A stretch of 64,000 bases of DNA, from assembly GCA_902555585.1 (NCBI GenBank), contig CACDSY010000003.1:167642-231641 (forward strand), given 5' to 3'. The stretch is from an uncultured Pelagibacteraceae bacterium. GTDB taxonomy: Bacteria > Pseudomonadota > Alphaproteobacteria > Pelagibacterales > Pelagibacteraceae. Below the pieces are notes generated by a model. It made no database searches. It saw nothing but the letters and a program-made list of their open reading frames with translations, and was not told where the DNA came from. Both the position numbers and the translations under genes were made by a program. This document shows, piece after piece, positions 17,039 to 26,120 of the stretch (positions within the stretch are counted from its first letter, which is position 1; each line of letters starts with the position of its first letter).

Positions 17039-18121
17039 ATGTATTTAGTAATAACTAGAACTTTTCCTCCTGAATTAGGAGGTATGCAAAATCTCATGTG
17101 GGGACTAGCAAGATCTCTTTCAAAACTAAAACTTATAAAAGTTTTTGCAGACTATCAGGAAAATCATGAAGAGTTTGATAAATCAGTTTCGTTTTCAATA
17201 GAAAGAGTCAGTGGAATAAAGCTTATTAGAAAATATAGAAAATCATATATGATTAATGATTATCTTGAGCAAAATAATAAGGCACAATGTATAATCGCAG
17301 ACCATTGGAAAAGTTTAGAACTAATTAAAACAAATAAAAAGAAAATCTGTCTAATTCATTCAAAAGAAATAAATCACCCTAAAGGCTCTGGATTAAATAA
17401 GAAAGTTTTATCAGTTTTAAATAATGTAGATCATGTTGTTGCTAATTCAAATTATACAAAAAACTTAGCTATAGACTTAGGCGTAGATGAAAAAAAAATA
17501 GTTGTTATAAATCCTGGAATTGATCCAGTAATTGAAATTCCAAAAAAATATTTAGATGAAGCTGAAGAAATATTAAAGGGTAAGAAAAATAGACTAATTA
17601 CAGTTTCAAGATTTGATAAAAGAAAAAATCATGAAAAAGTAATTATGGCTGTTAGAAACCTAAAAGAAATTTATCCAGATATAATTTATACATGCATCGG
17701 GTATGGAGATGAGGAAGAAAAATTAAAAAAATTAGTAATTGAACTTAAATTAGAAGAACAAGTAACTTTCTTAAAAGATATTCCTTCAGATTTAAAAAAT
17801 GCTCTTATTTCTAAGTCGGATATTTTTGTAATGCCTTCAATAATTTATAAAAAGTCAGTTGAAGGTTTTGGTATTGCTTACGTAGAGGCTGCACAATATG
17901 GTATCCCCTCAATCGGTGGTAAAGATGGAGGAGCGTCAGATGCAATAATCCACGAAAAAACTGGCTTGATATGTGATGGAAATAAATTGGAAGATGTATA
18001 CTCAAGTATAGATAATCTTTTTAAAAACAATAAATATTTAGAATACGGCAAAGAAGCGAAAATTAATTCTACAAACTTTCTATGGGATAAGATAATTGAA
18101 AAATATAAGAGAATCTTATAA
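17039..18121 (+). CDS. Group 1 (GT4-type) glycosyltransferase
   Basis: This retaining glycosyltransferase is 360 residues with the GT-B fold. The N-terminal segment FPPELGGMQNLMWGLARSL is the acceptor-side glycine-rich loop of GT4 enzymes. The C-terminal half carries the SRFDKRKNHEKVI strand and the nucleotide-sugar-binding EGFGIAYVEAAQYG, the E-x7-E motif. It has no membrane helix. The acceptor is unknown; lipopolysaccharide or another surface glycan is likely. It lies directly downstream of the redoxin gene and 9 bases before a small membrane protein gene. Confidence 0.87.
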   Translation: MYLVITRTFPPELGGMQNLMWGLARSLSKLKLIKVFADYQENHEEFDKSVSFSIERVSGIKLIRKYRKSYMINDYLEQNNKAQCIIADHWKSLELIKTNKKKICLIHSKEINHPKGSGLNKKVLSVLNNVDHVVANSNYTKNLAIDLGVDEKKIVVINPGIDPVIEIPKKYLDEAEEILKGKKNRLITVSRFDKRKNHEKVIMAVRNLKEIYPDIIYTCIGYGDEEEKLKKLVIELKLEEQVTFLKDIPSDLKNALISKSDIFVMPSIIYKKSVEGFGIAYVEAAQYGIPSIGGKDGGASDAIIHEKTGLICDGNKLEDVYSSIDNLFKNNKYLEYGKEAKINSTNFLWDKIIEKYKRIL

Positions 18122-18130
18122 AAAAGAAAT

Positions 18131-18550
18131 ATGATTGCAAAGTTTAATAACATTTTTTACTTAATTATCTTTCTTGCACATTTTATAGGAATAGCTGCAT
18201 ATTGTTTTCAAACAATTGTTGGAACCAAAAAATTTATGGATAAGTTTAATATAGATCATAGTGCAGCTGTAATGGTTAGATTTGTTGGAGCGTTAATGCT
18301 TGGTTGGGTAATAATGGCTATTTATATTATGTTTGTGAGACCAAATGGAGTTGAGGGAACTTGGGCCTTTTTTAATTTAATATTTATTATTCATGCATGC
18401 GTTTTAGGAACAAATTTCTACTCACTTAAGATTGATAAGACTGGTCTTAATGAAAAATCTACAAATGAAGGGATTATAGCGCCTACAGTATTTTTAATTA
18501 TGATGGCTATACTTTGTTACGGTTTATCAGATAAAATTTATATTACTTAG
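18131..18550 (+). CDS. Four-helix membrane protein, unknown function
   Basis: This 139-residue protein has four predicted membrane helices (about residues 8-30, 48-70, 78-98 and 117-136). The first loop contains VGTKKFMDKFNID and helix 2 has VRFVGALMLGWVIMA. I do not recognise a named family. It follows the glycosyltransferase after 9 bases and its stop overlaps the end of the convergent tctA by 4 bases. The clean membrane topology and the packing against its neighbours support a real gene, but nothing points to a function. Confidence 0.65.
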   Translation: MIAKFNNIFYLIIFLAHFIGIAAYCFQTIVGTKKFMDKFNIDHSAAVMVRFVGALMLGWVIMAIYIMFVRPNGVEGTWAFFNLIFIIHACVLGTNFYSLKIDKTGLNEKSTNEGIIAPTVFLIMMAILCYGLSDKIYIT

Positions 18551-20052
18551 ACCTTAGTCTTTTTAAACATAGTTTTATATATATGCCAAACTACAATTAA
18601 TATTGTGGTTAACAAAATACATGCAGTAAGAGTTCTATCCCATAAAAATTCCCAAGATCCATTACTTAACAATAAAGATCTTCTTAAATTCTCTTCCATT
18701 AGTCCACCTAGAACAAATGCAAGTATTAATGGTGGCATCGGAAAATCATAAAGCCGCATAAAAGTTGCAACAACTGCAATTCCTATCATTAAGTAAATGT
18801 CAAAGTTATTAAATGACATTACATAAATTCCAGTAATAGAAAAAAATAGGATTAACGGAATTAAATAATTTTTTGGAACCGCAAGGATTCTTGCGATGTA
18901 AGGAATTAGAGGTAAGTTTAAAATTAATAATATTACCATACCTATATACATAGACATAATTATAGACCAAAATATTTCTGGATTTGTCATATAAAGTCGT
19001 GGGCCAGGTTGAACGCCAAATCCTAATAAAGCCCCCAACATAACTGCAGTTGTTCCACTGCCTGGTATACCTAAAGTAAGCATAGGTACAAATGATCCTG
19101 AGCAAGCTGCATTATTTGCAGTTTCTGGGGCAGACAAACCATTAACACTTCCTTTGCCAAACTTTTCTTTTTCCTCGTCGTTAACTACATTTCTTTCCAT
19201 CCCATATGCTAAAAAAGAAGCGATTGTTGCCCCTGCCCCTGGCAAAACTCCAATTAAAAAACCAATTACTGATGATCTTGGAATTGTCTTGTACATTTTG
19301 GTTCTTTCTTCTTTGTTAATTTTAATTGAGCCAAGCTCTGTTAAAGAAACCTGTTTAGCAGCACTTGTTGGATCATTTCTTTTTAAAATAATTGTTAAAG
19401 CTTCACTCATTGCAAATGTTGCCATCACAACAAGTACGAAACTAATACCATCAGTTAAGTTCATATTATTAAATGTAAATCTTGTAATATCTGATAAGCT
19501 ATCTTGACCAACGGAAGCTAGCATTAATCCTAGCACTACCATCATCATTGCTTTTAAAAATTGACCTTTTGAGGAAAAAGCTGCGATTGCAGTTAAACCT
19601 AAAATCATTAAAGCAAAGTAATCTGGTGATCTAAATGATAAACTTACTTTTGATAAACTTGGAGCCATAAATAATAGATAAATGGCAGATAATGTTCCAC
19701 CAGCAAAAGAACTCCAAGCAGCAATTGCTAAAGCTTTTCCCGCTTTACCTTGTTGAGCCATTGGGTAACCATCAAATGATGTTGCGACAGTTCCTGGAAC
19801 ACCAGGTGCGTTTAACAAAATTGATGACGTAGAACCTCCAAATACTGCACCATAGTAAACACCTGCCATTAAAATTAAACCAGTTGCTGGATCAAAACCA
19901 TAAGTAATTGGTATCATTAAAGCTATCGCGGTCATTGGACCAAGTCCTGGTAACATTCCAATAATTGTTCCAAAAAAACAACCAACCATTACCATTAAAA
20001 TATTTTGAAAAGTAAGAGCTGTTGTGAAACCAATTAGTATTCCCTCTATCAT
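18547..20052 (-). CDS. tctA: Tripartite tricarboxylate transporter, large membrane subunit (TctA)
   Basis: This is the main transport subunit of a binding-protein-dependent secondary importer. The 501-residue protein has about twelve membrane helices and the TctA signatures GMLPGLGPMTAIALMIP near residues 31-48 and GVLPGAGATIASF in the second half, which are the repeated glycine-proline motifs of the family. It is last in the order tctC-tctB-tctA, overlapping tctB by 4 bases. Family members import citrate, tartrate, terephthalate and other carboxylates; the substrate here is unknown. Confidence 0.95.
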   Translation of the reverse strand: MIEGILIGFTTALTFQNILMVMVGCFFGTIIGMLPGLGPMTAIALMIPITYGFDPATGLILMAGVYYGAVFGGSTSSILLNAPGVPGTVATSFDGYPMAQQGKAGKALAIAAWSSFAGGTLSAIYLLFMAPSLSKVSLSFRSPDYFALMILGLTAIAAFSSKGQFLKAMMMVVLGLMLASVGQDSLSDITRFTFNNMNLTDGISFVLVVMATFAMSEALTIILKRNDPTSAAKQVSLTELGSIKINKEERTKMYKTIPRSSVIGFLIGVLPGAGATIASFLAYGMERNVVNDEEKEKFGKGSVNGLSAPETANNAACSGSFVPMLTLGIPGSGTTAVMLGALLGFGVQPGPRLYMTNPEIFWSIIMSMYIGMVILLILNLPLIPYIARILAVPKNYLIPLILFFSITGIYVMSFNNFDIYLMIGIAVVATFMRLYDFPMPPLILAFVLGGLMEENLRRSLLLSNGSWEFLWDRTLTACILLTTILIVVWHIYKTMFKKTKV

Positions 20053-20519
20053 CCCATTACTCCAACTAATTTTAAGAATGGATCTCTTAAATAAATATCA
20101 AGAACACCATGAAGCAAATACATAAAGGCTGCTACAAAAGGAAAAGACAATAAAAACATTAAGACCCATCTTCTCTCCCCTAAAAAATAATATGATGAGA
20201 ACAAAAATAATGATGTTGTTAAAAAATAACCAACTTTTAAGATTGTAGCACCATAAATTATTGCAATAACAATAAGTATTGCTGTTTTTTTATATTCTAG
20301 AGTTTTATGTTGTACTTTTATTGTATTAGGATCTGGTAAAATTATTTTTAATCCTGAAAAAAAAAGCCCTGTGTATCCTAGATAAATTGGGAATGTTCTT
20401 GCATTAAAGGGAGCATTTTCATCGAATGCAAAGACTTGAATTTGATAAGCTGTATATAAATAAAATGCTGAAAATATAAAAAAGAGCAGTGATATAACTT
20501 TTGTAGTATTTATATTCAC
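20049..20519 (-). CDS. tctB: Tripartite tricarboxylate transporter, small membrane subunit (TctB)
   Basis: This is the small four-helix subunit partnering TctA. The 156-residue protein has helices at about residues 8-24, 42-58, 76-100 and 112-140, the standard TctB layout. The called start is GTG at 20519, with no clear Shine-Dalgarno. The first twelve codons lie inside an intrinsic-terminator-like hairpin (20484-20524), so the start codon is buried in its 5' arm. No better in-frame start downstream would keep the first membrane helix. Confidence 0.88.
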   Translation of the reverse strand: MNINTTKVISLLFFIFSAFYLYTAYQIQVFAFDENAPFNARTFPIYLGYTGLFFSGLKIILPDPNTIKVQHKTLEYKKTAILIVIAIIYGATILKVGYFLTTSLFLFSSYYFLGERRWVLMFLLSFPFVAAFMYLLHGVLDIYLRDPFLKLVGVMG

Positions 20520-20524
20520 TGCTC
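20484..20524 (-). terminator. Intrinsic terminator overlapping the tctB start
   Basis: On the minus-strand transcript, GAGCAGTGAATATA (20524-20511) pairs with TATATCACTGCTC (20496-20484): 13 pairs with one bulged A, a 14-base loop, then six uridines from 20483 down to 20478. It has the complete shape of an intrinsic terminator, located after tctC but inside the beginning of tctB, with the GTG start codon in the 5' arm. Confidence 0.75.
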
Positions 20525-20546
20525 TAATATTTAATAATCGTTAAGA

Positions 20547-21527
20547 TTATATAACTCCTAATTTTTTCATAAGAGCTGTCATTTCTTCAGTTTGTTTTTC
20601 TAAGAAAGATACAAACTTACCTTCTGGATTGTAAATATTAACCCATGCATTTCTCGCTCTAACAGTTTCCCATTCAGAAGTCTTTTGTACATCGCCTAAC
20701 ATTTTAGCAATTTTAGATTTATCCGCATTACTCATTCCTGGAGGTCCAAAGAAACCTCTCCAGTTAACAAATTGCACATCATAACCCTGTTCTTTAAGAG
20801 TTGGTGCATCTGGAGCATCAGAAACTCTTGAAGGAGCTGTAATGCCAATAATTCTAACTTGGTCTCTTGCACCCATAAGCTCACCTAAACCAGTAGAGAT
20901 AATTTGTGTTTCCCCAGATAAAAGTCCAGCTAAAGCTTTACCACCAGCATCATAAGGAATATAAGCAACATCATTAGGATTGGCACCAGCAGCTTGGAAA
21001 GCTAAAGCACCAATTAAATGATCCATACTTCCTCTTACTGATCCACCTGCCATTTTAATAGAGCTTGCATCTTTTTTATATGCATCAACAACATCTTTAA
21101 AATTTTTGTAAGGTGAATTTTTAGCAACTGCTATTGCACCGTAATCTCCAATAACACCAGCTATTGGCACAACATCTTTGTATGATAAAGTTCCACTTCC
21201 ACTTACATAACCTTTATGTCTTGTAATTGATCTTAATACTAAAGGTGTTGATTGAACTAAGACTGTATTTGCAGGCTTATTATTAATCATGTAAGCTAAT
21301 GCTTTTCCACCACCACCACCTGACATATTTTCAAATGATGCACTTTTTAACATACCAGCTTTTGTTAAAGCTTCTCCAGTGCCTCTAGCAGTTCCATCCC
21401 AACCACCACCAGCACCACCGCCAATTACAAAGTGCAATTTATCAATTGCTATTGAACTAGTTGTTGTTGCTGAAAGTATAAGAATTGCTGAGAATAAAAC
21501 TGAAATTGTTGATTTAATTAGTTTCAT
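20547..21527 (-). CDS. tctC: Tripartite tricarboxylate transporter, periplasmic binding protein (TctC/Bug family)
   Basis: This periplasmic receptor of the Tct importer is 326 residues with a Sec signal peptide ending near residue 28. The mature protein begins with the Bug-family pattern (LHFVIGGGAGGGWDGTARG, the glycine-rich carboxylate-binding loop) and contains PYDAGGKALAGLLSGE near the middle, another hallmark. A GGAG Shine-Dalgarno lies upstream of the ATG. A terminator hairpin follows only 22 bases after its stop, so the binding protein should be made in excess of TctAB. Confidence 0.93.
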   Translation of the reverse strand: MKLIKSTISVLFSAILILSATTTSSIAIDKLHFVIGGGAGGGWDGTARGTGEALTKAGMLKSASFENMSGGGGGKALAYMINNKPANTVLVQSTPLVLRSITRHKGYVSGSGTLSYKDVVPIAGVIGDYGAIAVAKNSPYKNFKDVVDAYKKDASSIKMAGGSVRGSMDHLIGALAFQAAGANPNDVAYIPYDAGGKALAGLLSGETQIISTGLGELMGARDQVRIIGITAPSRVSDAPDAPTLKEQGYDVQFVNWRGFFGPPGMSNADKSKIAKMLGDVQKTSEWETVRARNAWVNIYNPEGKFVSFLEKQTEEMTALMKKLGVI

Positions 21528-21615
21528 TATTTTTTCTCCTATTATAATTATAATTAGTTATTAAACATAAATTAAAATTCAGTGTCAATGAGGATTTATT
21601 ATTTAAATATTAAAA

Positions 21616-22698
21616 GTGATTCCATTTAAAAGATTATTAAATGAGCTTAACATTAGTTATAAGGCTTTAATCATAGGAGTAATAGGAGGTTATATTGGAA
21701 CTCTAATTGGTCTTCCTTTGCCTTGGTTGCTAGGTGCTTTAGGCTTAAATCTGTGTATTGCTTTTACTAATTTTAAAATTGAATTCTCAACAAAATTACT
21801 TAATCCAGTTTTTCTGATGGTTGGTATTATTTTAGGCGGAACGTTAAACGTATCTTTATTATATAAAATTCATTTATGGATATTCTCATCTATGGCTATG
21901 GTTGTTTGTACTGTAGTCAGCACTATTTTAGCAGGATATTATTTTATTAAAGTTTGTAAATTTGATAAGTTTATTGCAACACTCGCCGCTCTGCCTGGAG
22001 CATTTGTACCAATAGCTGCAGCACTATTAGAATATGGGAAAAAAGAAAATCACAAACAAGTTTTGATTCCCCAGGCTACAAGAGTAATATTTATTGTAAG
22101 TTTTGTTCCTATATTATTTATCAGCAAGTTAGGATTTTCTGAAATAGCAGGATACAATTACGAAAACATTTACGATGTAAGATATTTTTTTGAAATATTG
22201 TTTCTAATAGTTGTTTGTTATTTATTTTCTATTTTACTTAAAAAATTAAATATCCCTTCACCAATTCTTGTTGGTGCAATGGCTTTATCAGGTTTATTTT
22301 ATACTTTTGAGATAGTTAATTCTAGGTTTCCAGATACAGTAATAAATATAGCTTTCATTTTTTTGGGTACAGCTCTTGGAAGTAGATTAAATGGATTAAA
22401 GCTAAAAGAATTATTCTTTTACATTTTTCACGGTATAATTGTTTGTTCTATATTAGTTATTGTTGCAATGGTTACAGCTTACTTTCTCCAGTATTTAGGT
22501 TTTGATTTTATTCCAACTTTTTTAAGTTTTGCTCCAGGAGGAATTCATGAAATGGTTGTTATTAGTGTTGCTTATAATATTGATCCTATTTTTGTAAGTT
22601 ATCATCATTTTTTAAGGATACTTATAATTGTAGCTTTTCTACCATTTTTGCTAAAAAAATTTGGCAACAATTCTATTAAAAAGACAAAGTTTAAATAA
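21616..22698 (+). CDS. AbrB-family membrane permease (GTG start)
   Basis: This is a 360-residue integral membrane protein with two related halves, each carrying a segment like LPWLLGALGLNL and PSPILVGAMALSG. That is the duplicated domain of the family often labelled AbrB or ammonia monooxygenase-like. The segments LAALPGAFVPIAAAL and SFAPGGIHEMVVIS are the two paired P-G loops. These proteins are unrelated to the AbrB DNA-binding regulators and their substrates are mostly unknown. The start is a GTG preceded by AT-rich sequence without a Shine-Dalgarno. It is divergent from tctC (88 bases), which could mean a shared substrate, but that is speculation. Confidence 0.82.
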   Translation: MIPFKRLLNELNISYKALIIGVIGGYIGTLIGLPLPWLLGALGLNLCIAFTNFKIEFSTKLLNPVFLMVGIILGGTLNVSLLYKIHLWIFSSMAMVVCTVVSTILAGYYFIKVCKFDKFIATLAALPGAFVPIAAALLEYGKKENHKQVLIPQATRVIFIVSFVPILFISKLGFSEIAGYNYENIYDVRYFFEILFLIVVCYLFSILLKKLNIPSPILVGAMALSGLFYTFEIVNSRFPDTVINIAFIFLGTALGSRLNGLKLKELFFYIFHGIIVCSILVIVAMVTAYFLQYLGFDFIPTFLSFAPGGIHEMVVISVAYNIDPIFVSYHHFLRILIIVAFLPFLLKKFGNNSIKKTKFK

Positions 22699-23434
22699 AA
22701 TCAAATATTAACTTTGTACTGCTGACAAGAATTAATCCATAGATAATGTTATAAAATAAATTTTCCTCTATAATTTTAAGCAACTGATAACCAATAAATA
22801 TTCCAATTAAAGCTAGTGGAAATAGTGAGACAGATTGGAATAAAGTATCAAAGTTCATCATTGATAGATAAATATACAAAGGTAGCTTTATTAAATTAAC
22901 ACAACTAAAAAAGATAATTCTTGTTCCCACATATATTTCTTTTTTTAACCTTAATGGAAGTAAATAAAGACTTGTGGGTGTTCCTCCAGCATGAACACAA
23001 AAACTAGAAAATCCCGCAATAGACGAACAAATTGCGCCTTTTAAAAGGTTTTGCTTTGCAGGAACTGTCTTTTCTTTTTTAAACAAAAAATAGTGTCCAG
23101 CAAATAAAAATCCCATTATTCCAACTATTAATTTAAGTAAATCTTCAGAAAAATGATTGAATGTTAAGGAACCAATTACAATCCCTATTGCAGCAAATGG
23201 TACAATTACTTTCAATATACTAAAATTAAACTCTCTTCTAAATCTGTAAACAGCAATCATGTCTGAAAAAATTAAAATAGGTAGAATAATTGCTAATGCC
23301 TGCTGTAATGGCATTACAACTGTCATCAATGGGACTGATATTAATGATATAGAACCACCTAAACCTGATTTTGCAATACCATACAAAATAATTGCTGGAA
23401 CTACACTTATGAAAAAAAGGAAATTAATTTCCAT
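22691..23434 (-). CDS. TauE/SafE family (DUF81) membrane permease, copy 2
   Basis: This 247-residue membrane protein has about eight helices. The TauE-type opening (AIILYGIAKSGLGGSISLISVPLM) and the second-half counterpart (GFSSFCVHAGGTP) mark the internal duplication. It is shorter than copies 1 and 3 and quite divergent from them. The substrate is unknown. The start codon overlaps the stop of the glycosyltransferase 9 gene by one base, so the two are co-transcribed. The end overlaps the end of the convergent AbrB-type gene by 8 bases. Confidence 0.8.
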   Translation of the reverse strand: MEINFLFFISVVPAIILYGIAKSGLGGSISLISVPLMTVVMPLQQALAIILPILIFSDMIAVYRFRREFNFSILKVIVPFAAIGIVIGSLTFNHFSEDLLKLIVGIMGFLFAGHYFLFKKEKTVPAKQNLLKGAICSSIAGFSSFCVHAGGTPTSLYLLPLRLKKEIYVGTRIIFFSCVNLIKLPLYIYLSMMNFDTLFQSVSLFPLALIGIFIGYQLLKIIEENLFYNIIYGLILVSSTKLIFDFI

Positions 23435-24375
23435 TAATTTAAAGATTTTATAAAATATTCAAATACTTTTTCAGGAGATAATTTATTTAAGTCTGTTACT
23501 TGAATTGCTTTAAAATTTTCTCTCTCTATACTTACTTTGTAAGCAGTAGTATGAGAGCCGAATAAAGCTAAACCATTAGAATTCAAATGTGCTGCTATAT
23601 GTGCAGGTCCAGTATCATTTGCTACAACGAAAGAACTGTCTTTTATTAATGTAGCAAGCTCAGAAATATCTAAAGATCTATTTTCTTTTAAAATTGAAAT
23701 CGCATTAATTTCTTTTGTCATATTAATTTCATCAGGACCTGGAGCTATTATAATCTTATATTCATCTTTAAATTTATTCTTAATTAAATCTATAAGTTTA
23801 TTATAATTAGGCCATTTTTTAATCTGTAAATGTGGAGAGCAAAAAGGAAATAAAATTATATATTTTTTTAAATCAAATTTTTTTTTTATATTTTCAATAT
23901 TGGAACAGGCCCACTTAAAATCAGGAAACATAGTGTTTTTAGTATTGACTCCAGATGTTTCTAATTGATGTTTAAATCTGTCTAAAACAGGATTTTTATC
24001 AAATTCATACTTGGATTTATCTTTTGGCAACGTGGTTTCAGAAGACGACCAAACAAGATTACTAGCATTTGGGAATAATATTTTCTTATAGAAATTTGTA
24101 CGAGAAGAATTTTGTAAATCAAAAACTTTTAAAAATTTATATTTTTTTAATTTGCGCATGAGATTGAATAAATAAATCAGATTAAATCTTGATAATCTCT
24201 TATCCAAAATTATGTCCTCTAAACATGGATTTTTTTTGAAAAGATCAATGTAAGGCTTTGATGTTAATAAATAGACTTTATCATCTTTGTGAAAATCAGA
24301 AATATCTTGAATTGCACCACTTGCTTGGGCTATATCACCTAAAGATCCATGTTTAATTATAAGAATATTAGACAT
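23434..24375 (-). CDS. Glycosyltransferase family 9 protein (heptosyltransferase-like)
   Basis: Family 9 enzymes add heptose or related sugars to lipopolysaccharide core. The 313-residue protein opens with ILIIKHGSLGDIAQASGA, the family's N-terminal loop with the conserved G-S-L-G-D. It carries the ADP-sugar-binding VVANDTGPAHIAAHL near residues 245-260. It is cytoplasmic with no membrane helix. The exact sugar is unknown. It is divergent from the DUF6165 gene (32 bases between starts); the pairing of a family 9 transferase and DUF6165 suggests a shared role in surface glycan assembly. Confidence 0.88.
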   Translation of the reverse strand: MSNILIIKHGSLGDIAQASGAIQDISDFHKDDKVYLLTSKPYIDLFKKNPCLEDIILDKRLSRFNLIYLFNLMRKLKKYKFLKVFDLQNSSRTNFYKKILFPNASNLVWSSSETTLPKDKSKYEFDKNPVLDRFKHQLETSGVNTKNTMFPDFKWACSNIENIKKKFDLKKYIILFPFCSPHLQIKKWPNYNKLIDLIKNKFKDEYKIIIAPGPDEINMTKEINAISILKENRSLDISELATLIKDSSFVVANDTGPAHIAAHLNSNGLALFGSHTTAYKVSIERENFKAIQVTDLNKLSPEKVFEYFIKSLN

Positions 24376-24407
24376 ATTTTTAACAACTTAACACACTATG
24401 TTTATAT

Positions 24408-24797
24408 ATGAATAAAATTTTAGTTGAAGTATCTGTAGGTGAACTTTTAGATAAAATTTCAATTTTAGAAATCAAAAAAGAAAAAATTAAGGATCTTGAG
24501 AAACTTAAATTTATAAATGATGAATATAGTGTGCTGAAAGATCAATTAAATAAAAATGTTAAATCAGATGAAAAACTAAGTGAATTATTCAATTCATTAA
24601 AAGAAATTAATTCAAAACTCTGGGTTATTGAAGATAATAAAAGATTATGTGAAAAAAATTCTGATTTTGGTGAAAAATTTATAAAACTCTCAAGAGATGT
24701 GCACTTTTTAAATGATGACAGAGCAAAACTTAAATTAGAAGTGAATAATCATACAGGCTCTAAAATTAAAGAGATTAAAGAATACACAAGCTACTAA
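24408..24797 (+). CDS. DUF6165 family protein
   Basis: This 129-residue protein is probably cytoplasmic and mostly helical. It opens with the family-like segment VSVGELLDKISILEIKKEKI and contains INSKLWVIEDNKR and FIKLSRDVHFLNDDRAKLK, the most conserved portion as I know it. The biochemical role is unknown. Heptads of charged and hydrophobic residues suggest coiled-coil helices. Its ATG lacks a Shine-Dalgarno and has TATGTT 5 bases upstream. It precedes a MATE transporter gene by 7 bases and is divergent from a family 9 glycosyltransferase. Confidence 0.75.
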   Translation: MNKILVEVSVGELLDKISILEIKKEKIKDLEKLKFINDEYSVLKDQLNKNVKSDEKLSELFNSLKEINSKLWVIEDNKRLCEKNSDFGEKFIKLSRDVHFLNDDRAKLKLEVNNHTGSKIKEIKEYTSY

Positions 24798-24804
24798 TTA
24801 TTAA

Positions 24805-26115
24805 GTGAGCGATAAATCTTCAATAAAATACATATTGAGTTTATCTATACCAATATTTTTTGCTAACCTTGCAATACCTCTGGTTGGAATTGTTGATACG
24901 ACATTGATGGGAAATATGAGTGATCAAGGTTATCTCACTGCCACAAGTATAGCATCCAGTTTTTTTTCATTAGTATTTTGGAGTTTTGGTTTTTTAAGAA
25001 TGGGAACTGTTGGCCTTGTAAGTCAATCATTTGGAAGAAATGATTATAAAAGTATCTTAAATATAGTTTTTAGAAATCTATTATTTGTGATTTCAATATC
25101 AATTTTATTAATACTATTCCAAAAACAATTATTAAATTTATGTCTAATATTTTTTGATCTATCGCTTGATACAGAAAAAAAATTCAATGATTATTTTAAT
25201 ATAAGAATTTACTCATCTTTTTTTGAATTGACAATTTATATTGTTGTAGGTTTATTTATTGGATTACAAAAGACAAAAATTTCAAGTGTTGCAATTGTTT
25301 TATTGTCTATTCTAAATATTTTATTTAGCTCTATTTTAGTATTAAAATTCAATTTAAATATTAGAGGTGTCGCATATGGAACTTTGCTTGCTACAGGAGT
25401 AACATCGTTTTTATTTTTGTTTTATATTTTCTATTATTTAAGAAAATATATATCTTTAAACCTTAATATTAAGGAAATTGTAAATACCTCAAAATTAAAA
25501 AATTTATTAGAGATAAATTTAAATATATTTTTAAGAACTCTTTTATTAACTTTTTCTTTTTTTTGGTTTACTTATCTAGGTGGGAGAATTGGCGAAGAAT
25601 TTATTGCAGCTAATACAATTTTAATAAATCTTATATTTTTATCTGCATTTATTTTAGATGCTTATGCCTTTTCAACTGAAGGTATAGTTGGATATTCTAT
25701 TGGTAAAAAAAATAAAATACTTTTTACAAATGTAGTTAAAAACTCTTTTATTTTGAGTTCTTTAACTGGAATTTTGATTTCTCTGTTTTACTTGTTTTTC
25801 AAAAATTCATTTATAGATTTTATGACTGACATAGAGAATATAAGAGACATTAGTTATCAGTATTCATTTTGGTTAGTGCTTCTGCCTTTTGTTTCGTCTT
25901 TTTGTTACCAATTAGATGGAATATTTATTGGAGCATCTCAAACACAAGAGCTGAGAAATGCCATGTTTATCTCTGTTGTTATTCATTTAATAAGTTCATT
26001 TATGCTTGTTGAATGGTTTGGTAATCAGGGTTTATGGATTTCACTCACTATATTTTTGATTTTACGAGCTCTCACATTGGTTATTTATTTTAATAGAATT
26101 TACTTAAAAATTTAA
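24805..26115 (+). CDS. MATE-family efflux transporter
   Basis: This 436-residue membrane protein has twelve predicted helices in two homologous halves. The N-terminal segment IPIFFANLAIPLVGIVDTTLMG is the MATE helix 1 motif, and its D-T-T-L-M-G matches the DinF-like branch. DGIFIGASQTQELRNAM is the corresponding repeat in the second half. Such proteins use cation gradients to expel organic cations or drugs; the substrate is unknown. The start is a GTG 7 bases after the DUF6165 stop, indicating co-transcription. Confidence 0.9.
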   Translation: MSDKSSIKYILSLSIPIFFANLAIPLVGIVDTTLMGNMSDQGYLTATSIASSFFSLVFWSFGFLRMGTVGLVSQSFGRNDYKSILNIVFRNLLFVISISILLILFQKQLLNLCLIFFDLSLDTEKKFNDYFNIRIYSSFFELTIYIVVGLFIGLQKTKISSVAIVLLSILNILFSSILVLKFNLNIRGVAYGTLLATGVTSFLFLFYIFYYLRKYISLNLNIKEIVNTSKLKNLLEINLNIFLRTLLLTFSFFWFTYLGGRIGEEFIAANTILINLIFLSAFILDAYAFSTEGIVGYSIGKKNKILFTNVVKNSFILSSLTGILISLFYLFFKNSFIDFMTDIENIRDISYQYSFWLVLLPFVSSFCYQLDGIFIGASQTQELRNAMFISVVIHLISSFMLVEWFGNQGLWISLTIFLILRALTLVIYFNRIYLKI

Positions 26116-26120
26116 ATTAG

